From contig JADIYY010000003.1 in assembly GCA_016705065.1 (NCBI GenBank), positions 310,001 to 374,000 on the forward strand: a DNA stretch of 64,000 bases, in the 5' to 3' direction. Numbering within the stretch: position 1 is the stretch's first letter; each line of letters starts with the position of its first letter. Below the pieces are notes generated by a model. That model worked only from the letters and a program-made list of their open reading frames with translations, did not search any database and was not told the DNA's origin. The position numbers were made by a program, and so were the translations under genes. This DNA comes from Candidatus Aalborgiella aggregata. GTDB taxonomy: Bacteria > Pseudomonadota > Gammaproteobacteria > Burkholderiales > Burkholderiaceae_C. This document shows positions 58,174 through 64,000 of the stretch, one piece after another.

Positions 58174-59364
58174 TTATCCAATCGCTGCGCCAGGATCGAC
58201 GCGCAGAGCGACACGAATGGCCAAAGTACTGGCCAGAGCGCATATGAGCATGGTTAATACAAAACCCAATATAGCGTCACTGGTTTCTAGCAATACAAAT
58301 TTCGGAAAAGCAGGTGCCCATAGAGTGGCGGCTATTTTGCCAACCAAAAAGCCAATCACACCCAAACCTAACGCTTGCTGCAGAATCATGCTCGCTATCG
58401 TGCTGTTTTTTGTACCAATCAACTTTAGTACTGCAATTTCGCGCAACTTACCCAAGGTCATGGTGTAAATGATGAACGCAACAATGGCTGCGCTCACTAT
58501 TGCCAAAATCACCAAAAACATGCCAATTTGTTTGGCTGAATTTGCAATGAGTTTCACGATCAATATTTCTTCCATCTGGTCGTGTGTATACACTTGTACG
58601 TGTTTCCACCGGCGAATACCTTCAGCAACGGATTCTGGATTGGTGTTGGATTTCACTTGAACCAACACAGCATTGACATTGTGGTTGCTGCTTTGGGCAG
58701 CTGTGACAGCTTCTAATAAACCTGGTATGCCGGGTCGATTCAAAGAAGGGTTGGCAGACGTGCGGGCGCGGTCATTCACAATGGCATCGTTATCCTTTAA
58801 GAACTGCGCCTCTTGTGCATCTGCAAGCGGAATGAACACCATGGGATCTCCACCAGATGACACCATTCTCTTGGTCAAGCCCACCACGGTGTATTCATGG
58901 CGACGAATTTTGATGCGGTCACCTACGACATATCCGGTTTTGACATCTGCCACCGCTTCGTAATGGTTGCGTGTGATTTGACGCCCAGCAATCAAATTGC
59001 CGGGCGAGCCTGCTTGACCTGCCTCTGCACCTACCACCATGGCCCGTACATCTGTTTGGTCACGTCGTACCTGCATGGTGAGATAGGTAACATTCCCAGC
59101 GCTTTCTACGCCTGGCATACCCAAGACAGAACGCACCACATCATCACGCAGGCTGGATGACTCGGCATAAGGCCCTTGCGTATCTTTTTGCACGACCCAT
59201 AAGTCTGCACGACTATTCAGTAACAACGCCCGCGCATCATCCACCATGCCACGGTATACGCCGGCCATGGTCAGTGTGACGCCTATCAACAAACCTAAAC
59301 CAATACCAGTAAAAACGTATTTAGGCCACGCATGCAGTATGTCGCGACCAGCAAGACTGATCAT
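58174..59364 (-). CDS. MacB/DevC-type ABC permease
   Basis: A 396-residue permease: one N-terminal helix (about 15-35), a large periplasmic domain, then three C-terminal helices typical of FtsX/MacB-fold proteins ('SAAIVAFIIYTMTLGKLREIAVLKLIGTK', 'GFLVGKIAATLWAPAF'). Length and fold resemble DevC of DevBCA exporters. Overlaps the adaptor gene by 4 bp. Confidence 0.88.
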   Translation of the reverse strand: MISLAGRDILHAWPKYVFTGIGLGLLIGVTLTMAGVYRGMVDDARALLLNSRADLWVVQKDTQGPYAESSSLRDDVVRSVLGMPGVESAGNVTYLTMQVRRDQTDVRAMVVGAEAGQAGSPGNLIAGRQITRNHYEAVADVKTGYVVGDRIKIRRHEYTVVGLTKRMVSSGGDPMVFIPLADAQEAQFLKDNDAIVNDRARTSANPSLNRPGIPGLLEAVTAAQSSNHNVNAVLVQVKSNTNPESVAEGIRRWKHVQVYTHDQMEEILIVKLIANSAKQIGMFLVILAIVSAAIVAFIIYTMTLGKLREIAVLKLIGTKNSTIASMILQQALGLGVIGFLVGKIAATLWAPAFPKFVLLETSDAILGFVLTMLICALASTLAIRVALRVDPGAAIG

Positions 59365-60566
59365 GGCTTGCTCGTCGTTTCTTTTTGCTCAATCAAGCTT
59401 TGGACAACTTGTATGCGGCTTTTTTGGTTGATCTCTTTTTCGCTGTACACAACCATCGTATCGCCCTGCTTAATTCCTTCCAGCACTTGCACTTGACCTT
59501 CTAAACTTGTCTGCCCCAAGCGCAATGGTGTAAAACTCAACTCTCCCTCTTTGTATTGCCAAGCGCCACTTTGTCCATTCACTTTTTTGATGGCTGCGTT
59601 CGGCAACAGCAATGCGGGCGCTGTGGCTGGCAATTTAAGCGTCACTTCTGCCAACTCTCCGATTGAAATCCCTTGGGGAATAGCCGCAAACGATATTTGC
59701 GCCACGCGCTCTTCCGTCACACTGTCTCCCAGTAGCTCAACACGTGCGACCGTCCCTGCTTGCACAGCACCTGGACGCGAACGCAACACGATCGCGACTG
59801 GCAAACCTAGCTCCAATCCCGCCGTACGACCCTGGTCAAAACGCGCCTTCACCCACAGATTTGCTGGATCCACCAACTTCAATACTGACTGTCCGGCTAC
59901 AACGGTCGAGCCAGGTTCAGCATCGCGTGACAGTACCACCCCATTCTGTGTTGCCACTAATCTCATGTTTTGGCGCTGTTGTGCCAACGCAGCACGTTCT
60001 GCTTTTAAACGCATCAAATCCTGTTGTGCTGCTGCTAAATTCGCCTGTGCAGCACTCGCGCCTGCATCGGCAGAAATGTGTTCTTGTACTTTCGCTTCAA
60101 CGGCGCCCGCACTCATGAAGTTTTGTTGTCCCAGCTCCACGTAACGCCGTGCGTTTACAGCAGCCAAGGACTTACGCGCTGCTGCGTCTGTTGTTTGAGC
60201 CTGTGCAGCGGCAATTGTGCTGTTTCCTCGTGCCAGTGAGGCATCTAACGCCAATAGTCGATTGTCCAGATCGACAGGGTCCATTTCAGCCAACAATTGA
60301 CCAGCTTTCACGACATCTCCTGTATCTACCAGCACGCGCAGCACGCGACCGGCGGTAGTTGGTCCGATCAGGAAAGTGCGTCGTGCTTCCACAGTGCCAA
60401 TGCCATATATCGATGGTGTAAATGATCCTTGCGCGGCTTGGTGTAGCGTGATACGCACAGGCGCCAATGGTCCTGCGCGTTGCATGATGAACACGATTGT
60501 GGCCAACAATATGACCGCAGTCAGGACCAGTGCAATTACTTTTGATGATGGTTTTTTGATTTTCAT
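59361..60566 (-). CDS. HlyD/MacA-type periplasmic adaptor
   Basis: A 401-residue membrane fusion protein: N-terminal anchor (about 8-30), 'GTVEARRTFLIGPTTAGRVLRVLVDTGDVVKAGQLLAEMD' lipoyl-type half, a helical hairpin ('QAQTTDAAARKSLAAVNARRYVELGQQN' and the region after), and 'RLVATQNGVVLSRDAEPGSTVVAGQSVLKLVD'. It should link the permease to an outer-membrane channel, probably TolC-like. No channel gene is next to it. Overlaps the TetR gene by 4 bp. Confidence 0.9.
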   Translation of the reverse strand: MKIKKPSSKVIALVLTAVILLATIVFIMQRAGPLAPVRITLHQAAQGSFTPSIYGIGTVEARRTFLIGPTTAGRVLRVLVDTGDVVKAGQLLAEMDPVDLDNRLLALDASLARGNSTIAAAQAQTTDAAARKSLAAVNARRYVELGQQNFMSAGAVEAKVQEHISADAGASAAQANLAAAQQDLMRLKAERAALAQQRQNMRLVATQNGVVLSRDAEPGSTVVAGQSVLKLVDPANLWVKARFDQGRTAGLELGLPVAIVLRSRPGAVQAGTVARVELLGDSVTEERVAQISFAAIPQGISIGELAEVTLKLPATAPALLLPNAAIKKVNGQSGAWQYKEGELSFTPLRLGQTSLEGQVQVLEGIKQGDTMVVYSEKEINQKSRIQVVQSLIEQKETTSKP

Positions 60567-61180
60567 GAGGGTGTGCGCATACCACGCAAGTAAATCTCGA
60601 AGATTGCGTCCGCCTGTGTTTTCATGTTTGCCATATCGCCGCCAAGCATGGATTGCATAACCAAGCCTTGCACGATACCCATGAACAGCGTTGCAGCAGC
60701 TGATTGATCTAAGTCAGCAGTAAGCTCTTTGCGCTGTACAGCCAGCGCAAGCAATCCCGATAGAAGGCGCCTGTATGCCAGCATCAAACTGCGCACTTGT
60801 TTTTTCAGTGGCGAGTCATCTGGTTGTTGCAACTCATGAAATATCACGCGCGGGACACCAGGGTGGGCGACTACAAAGTTGACATGTGCTTCATATACTC
60901 GACGTAACGATTCCGTGGGCGTTGCCCCTTGTTCCGCTGCTTCTTGTAGCGTGCGCAGCAAATTTTCAGAGACCCAAGACAACACCGCCAGCCAGATCGC
61001 TTCTTTTGATTCGAAGTGTTTGAATAGGGCGCCTTGGCTTACCCCGACAGCTTCAGCCAGATGTGTGGTGGTGATGAATGCTGGGCTGTCATCTTTGGCC
61101 AAGCGTAAAGCGGCCAAGACAATCTCTACTTGGCGTGCTTCTGTGGGTTGTCGTGTTAGTCGGACGCTGGTTATTTGCAT
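60563..61180 (-). CDS. TetR-family repressor
   Basis: A 205-residue TetR regulator: N-terminal helix-turn-helix ('FITTTHLAEAVGVSQGALFKHFESKEAIW') and a ligand-binding domain. First gene of the exporter operon, with a TTGGTAAGT dyad just upstream, so it likely represses its own operon and perhaps the divergent hydrolase gene. Confidence 0.93.
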   Translation of the reverse strand: MQITSVRLTRQPTEARQVEIVLAALRLAKDDSPAFITTTHLAEAVGVSQGALFKHFESKEAIWLAVLSWVSENLLRTLQEAAEQGATPTESLRRVYEAHVNFVVAHPGVPRVIFHELQQPDDSPLKKQVRSLMLAYRRLLSGLLALAVQRKELTADLDQSAAATLFMGIVQGLVMQSMLGGDMANMKTQADAIFEIYLRGMRTPS

Positions 61181-61207
61181 AGAAAAGCAATGAATGCGGT
61201 ATTTAAT

Positions 61208-61233
61208 TTGGTAAGTGACTTATTACTTACCAA
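61208..61233. promoter_or_regulatory. TetR-type operator
   Basis: Inverted repeat TTGGTAAGT-N8-ACTTACCAA, with an inner TAAGTGACTTA palindrome. It lies between the TetR gene (start 61180) and the divergent hydrolase gene (start 61305). Confidence 0.75.
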
Positions 61234-61304
61234 GTTTACACTTTTTTTTGAGTAAGTCAAATCACAATGTGGTTTTACCTTCATCTCAATCTGGCTAAGC
61301 CAAT

Positions 61305-62549
61305 ATGATCTCAACAAAAACACCCCGACAAGATAAAAAGCAATCAGTGAAGCACCTCCGTACGACTGACGCACGTGCTGTGGTGCAACTGGCCACCGCG
61401 GCCACGCACAATGTGACACGCATTGTTGAAGGTGTGCATCAGTCTATCTGGTCCACCTTGGGCGCCCCTGCTGGAAAGACCAAAGAACAAACCCGCGGCG
61501 TGACGGGTTTTGTTTTCAAAAGCATTCATGGCATCACGCAACTGCTGGGCACGGCAGCGGATCAAGCCTTAACGCGCATAGAGTCGCTTTTACCTACTGA
61601 CGTCATCGAAGCAGCCAACTCTCCGCAACGCGAAGCGGTATTGGCCGCATTGAATGGCGTGATGGGTGACCGATTGGAAGAAAGCAAGAATCCATTTGCG
61701 ACGCAGATGGCACTGCACTACCAGGGCGAAATTTTAGATGCACACAGCATGACAAAAATCACTTCGCACAGCAGCAAAGTGGTTGTGCTCATCCACGGTT
61801 TGTGCATGAACGATTTGCAGTGGACAACTCTATACAGCGATGCTTTGACTGCGCATGGTTACACGCCCATTTTCTTGCGCTACAACACAGGTCTACATAT
61901 TTCACAAAACGGCGCTTTGCTGTCGCAACAACTTGAAACCTTGGTGCAGAACTGGCCTGTCACCCTATCAGACCTAACCCTGTTGACACACAGCTTGGGT
62001 GGTCTGGTTTCGCGCAGCGCCGTTGCGCAAGCGCAGCATCAGAATTCGAATTGGACACACGCGTTGAAGCGCTTGATATTCTTGGGTACGCCACATCATG
62101 GCGCACCACTGGAGCGCGCTGGCAGCTGGGTCGATGTGGTATTGGGTGCCACGCCTTACAGTGCCCCCTTTAAAAAGTTAGGCCAATTGCGCAGTGCGGG
62201 CATCACCGATTTGCGTTATGGTTTTTTAACAGAGCAAGATTGGCAAGGACATGACCGCTTTCGGCGTCGCCCCGACCGTCGCACACCCACGCCTTTGCCA
62301 ATAGGAGTCGCATGCTACGCCATAGCAGCCAGCATGGCATCCAAGCGCAGCCCTTTGGCAGACCGATTGATTGGCGATGGCCTTGTTCCTTTGAAAAGCG
62401 CTTTGGGGCAGCACGATGACAAAGCACTCGATTTGAACATCCCCAAATCACACCAACAGATTCTCTACAAAACAAACCACATGGCGCTTTTAAACAGCCC
62501 AGAAGTAATGCAGATTTTGTTGCAATGGATGAATACCGCTAGAGAATAG
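61305..62549 (+). CDS. Alpha/beta hydrolase (PGAP1/lipase-like)
   Basis: A 414-residue protein: an N-terminal amphipathic region of about 130 residues, then an alpha/beta-hydrolase domain with oxyanion-loop 'VVLIHGLCMND', nucleophile motif 'THSLGGLV' (GXSXG-like, with Ser), and 'GDGLVPLKSALG' before the final 'NHMALLNSPEV' His. It looks like a lipase or esterase of the PGAP1-like group; substrate unknown. Divergent from the TetR-controlled exporter, with which it may share the operator. Confidence 0.8.
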   Translation: MISTKTPRQDKKQSVKHLRTTDARAVVQLATAATHNVTRIVEGVHQSIWSTLGAPAGKTKEQTRGVTGFVFKSIHGITQLLGTAADQALTRIESLLPTDVIEAANSPQREAVLAALNGVMGDRLEESKNPFATQMALHYQGEILDAHSMTKITSHSSKVVVLIHGLCMNDLQWTTLYSDALTAHGYTPIFLRYNTGLHISQNGALLSQQLETLVQNWPVTLSDLTLLTHSLGGLVSRSAVAQAQHQNSNWTHALKRLIFLGTPHHGAPLERAGSWVDVVLGATPYSAPFKKLGQLRSAGITDLRYGFLTEQDWQGHDRFRRRPDRRTPTPLPIGVACYAIAASMASKRSPLADRLIGDGLVPLKSALGQHDDKALDLNIPKSHQQILYKTNHMALLNSPEVMQILLQWMNTARE

Positions 62550-62558
62550 GCACAAAAT

Positions 62559-62608
62559 CGACCTCTAGCCAGCGTATTAATTGCCTAGAGTGCTATTAAA
62601 TATATAGC
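62559..62608 (+). repeat. Dispersed intergenic repeat, copy 14
   Basis: GACCTCTAGCCAGCGTATT, ATTGCCTAGAG and GCTATTAAATATATAGC, in the convergent gap between the hydrolase and parB. Confidence 0.88.
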
Positions 62609-62630
62609 AGTCTGCATCGTGTCGCGCGCT

Positions 62631-63563
62631 TTAATCTTTGCCGCGCAAGCGATCAATTAAACCATTGAGCTCTTCTACCGAGCCAAATTGAATCGCCAGT
62701 TCGCCCATGTCTTCAAACTTGCCGTGGCGTTTGACACGTTTTTTGACGCGGATTTCGACTTGTGCAGTCAAGAGGTCAGACAATTCTTCTTCCACGCGTT
62801 TGATATCACGTGATTTTTCTTTCTTGGGTTTTGTCGCTACCAAATTGAATTCGGCGCTGAGTTTTTTCACCAAGCTTTCAGCTTCACGCACCGACATTTT
62901 TTTGGCGCTGATTTGGTTGGCTGCGCTGATTTGATTGGCGCGGTCCAAGGCCAGCAAAGCGCGGGCGTGGCCCATGTCAATGTCGCCTGCCATCAACATG
63001 GTTTGCACGGGTTCAGCCAAGTTGAGCAAGCGCATCAAGTTGCTGGCGGCAGCGCGTGAACGACCCACAGCTTGTGCGGCTTGCTCGTGCGTTAAATTGA
63101 ATTCTTTGACCAAGCGCTGCAAGCCTTGTGCTTCTTCCAGCGGGTTCAGGTCTTCGCGCTGAATGTTTTCAATCAACGCCATTGCAGCAGCGGCTTCGTC
63201 CGGCACTTCGCGCACCAGCACCGGCACGCTGTCCAAGCCCGCTAATTTGGAGGCGCGAAAACGGCGTTCGCCGGCGATGATTTCGTATTTGCCTTTGTTC
63301 TCACCACTGGTTAGGCGACGCACCAGAATCGGCTGCATGATGCCTTGGGCTTTGATGCTCTCTGCCAGCTCGTACAAAGCGCCTTCGTCCATGCGTGTGC
63401 GGGGCTGGTACTGCCCTGCCACCATGTCGGTCAACATCAGCGTGCTGGGCGTGCCTGGGTTGGCCATTTCGGCTGCTTTAACGGCTGCGGCGTTCTCGTC
63501 AAATGTGGGGCCTAACAAGGCTTCTAAGCCGCGTCCTAAGCCTTTGGGTCGTTTGGTTACCAT
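62631..63563 (-). CDS. parB: Chromosome-partitioning protein ParB
   Basis: A 310-residue ParB/Spo0J-type protein: N-terminal 'GLGRGLEALLGP', the CTP-binding ParB core with 'IMQPILVRR' and 'YEIIAGERRFRASKLAGL', the helix-turn-helix 'LTHEQAAQAVGRSRAAASNLMRLL' and a dimerisation C-terminus. It loads on parS sites near the origin; its presence suggests the window is origin-proximal. parA is expected beyond the window end; no parS was seen here. Confidence 0.96.
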   Translation of the reverse strand: MVTKRPKGLGRGLEALLGPTFDENAAAVKAAEMANPGTPSTLMLTDMVAGQYQPRTRMDEGALYELAESIKAQGIMQPILVRRLTSGENKGKYEIIAGERRFRASKLAGLDSVPVLVREVPDEAAAAMALIENIQREDLNPLEEAQGLQRLVKEFNLTHEQAAQAVGRSRAAASNLMRLLNLAEPVQTMLMAGDIDMGHARALLALDRANQISAANQISAKKMSVREAESLVKKLSAEFNLVATKPKKEKSRDIKRVEEELSDLLTAQVEIRVKKRVKRHGKFEDMGELAIQFGSVEELNGLIDRLRGKD

Positions 63564-63576
63564 GTTTGTTTTCCGT

Positions 63577-64000
63577 TTAATGAAGTGATGTTTGTTGAAA
63601 TGTTGATTGGATTAAAGCCTGGAGTAAGGCCCGACCTACAGGCCAGTCACCCAAACCCGATTCGGCATTGATATGGCCACGCGCACCTATGTTGATGAGG
63701 TTCGCGCCCCAATGTTGCGCCAGCATTTCTGATGCCGAGAGGCTTGAAAAAGGGTCGTCGCTGGATGCCACCACAACTGATTTGAAAAGGCAGTTTGTTC
63801 AGAACTGGCTTGCGCCAGCTGTGCATTTGTGGCGGGAAATCGGCACGCGCGGTATCGGGTGGCGCAACCAAGAGTGCGCCTGCCACATGCTTCACATTGG
63901 GCGACAAAGCGGCCCAGCTTGCCAGCAAATGACAACCCAAGCTGTGCGCCACAAAGGCAATGTTTTGATCTGGATTTTGTGACAATTGGTTTTGCACGGC
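63577..64000 (-). pseudogene. RBBP9/YdeN-like hydrolase, frameshifted and cut by the window end
   Basis: An alpha/beta-hydrolase of the RBBP9 type whose 5' part lies beyond the window. The nucleophile motif AFVAHSLGCHLL and 'LVAPPDTARADFPPQ' are in one frame; the C-terminal 'SVVVASSDDPFSSLSASEML' and 'INIGARGHINAESGLGDWP' continue in another. One extra base in the TTT run at 63781-63783 (plus strand) accounts for the shift; removing it gives a continuous family-like protein. This is either a recent mutation or a base-call error. It stands 13 bp upstream of parB. Confidence 0.8.

Noticed and set aside
1918..62608. The dispersed repeats as ordinary intrinsic terminators
   Set aside because: The GCTAT/ATAGC stem is only 5 bp and is not generally followed by a T-run; only the family as a whole suggests a 3'-end role.
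62631..63997. parS site near parB
   Set aside because: No match to TGTTTCACGTGAAACA was seen by eye in the region or elsewhere in the window.
1..64000. tRNA, rRNA or insertion-sequence genes
   Set aside because: No T-loop/anticodon arrangement, rRNA segment or transposase was recognised.

Overview
The window looks like a piece of a betaproteobacterial chromosome from the order Burkholderiales, most likely a Comamonadaceae-type organism of moderate GC content. The grounds are gene content and local order: Bug-family periplasmic receptors, CaiB-type CoA-transferases, a Liv-type ABC transporter fused into a CoA-ligase operon, the rplM-rpsI / coiled-coil protein / bactofilin / erpA block, and a parB close to an alpha/beta hydrolase. 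No rRNA, tRNA, prophage, insertion sequence or CRISPR array was seen. The genus call is only inference.

Layout. 1-6.9 kb: end of a FecR/OmpA-like pair, a short CoA-transferase, tyrS, an M23 murein peptidase, anmK, erpA and a bactofilin. 7-9.3 kb: a coiled-coil membrane protein, rplM-rpsI with a strong promoter and long leader, and a CDGSH iron-sulfur protein. 9.4-16.6 kb: an SDR-fold protein carrying the exact halohydrin dehalogenase signatures, an HTATIP2-like reductase, a CoA-transferase, an MFS transporter, an Atm1-type exporter and an M14 peptidase. 16.6-25 kb: an OmpR-type two-component system, AmpG, malic enzyme, a CMD-family protein, a DUF1840 protein and a Bug receptor. 25-34.5 kb: a seven-gene operon (two CoA ligases plus LivFGHMK), divergent from a Crp/Fnr-type regulator. 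34.5-43.7 kb: thioesterase, AT-rich lipoprotein, isochorismatase-like hydrolase, a trimeric autotransporter adhesin, a Sel1-like protein, LigAB extradiol dioxygenase, bacteriohemerythrin, YitT. 43.7-50.4 kb: a LysR regulator and a seven-gene operon combining a complete succinate-dehydrogenase-like complex, a Bug receptor and a class I fumarase-like hydratase. 50.5-64 kb: PPK2, ferredoxin-NADP reductase, pseudouridine synthase, a small AhpD/cytochrome c cluster, a KASIII-like enzyme, a TetR-controlled MacB/DevC-type exporter, an alpha/beta hydrolase, parB, and a frameshifted RBBP9-like hydrolase.

Two layers of structure go beyond the genes. First, a dispersed repeat of about 50-65 bp occurs 14 times. 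Twelve copies sit just after stop codons; all five copies that lie between genes of the same direction are in the sense orientation of the gene that has just ended. Two further copies lie inside coding sequences, in the opposite orientation, and are read in the same frame: one forms part of a loop or membrane segment of the MFS transporter, the other the signal peptide of the M14 peptidase. Second, five intergenic regions carry FNR/ANR-type boxes (TTGAT-N4-ATCAA or one to two mismatches), each followed 21-22 nt later by a -10-like hexamer, the class II activator layout. They lie next to bacteriohemerythrin/LigAB, PPK2, ferredoxin-NADP reductase, the periplasmic/AhpD/cytochrome c cluster and the adhesin/Sel1 pair, suggesting a low-oxygen regulon. 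A different Crp-like box, TGTCG-N6-CGACA, lies at -41.5 of a predicted promoter of the ligase-Liv operon beside its likely regulator.

Two genes (fumarase-like alpha subunit; RBBP9-like hydrolase) carry single-base frameshifts in otherwise intact reading frames, which may be real mutations or sequencing errors.
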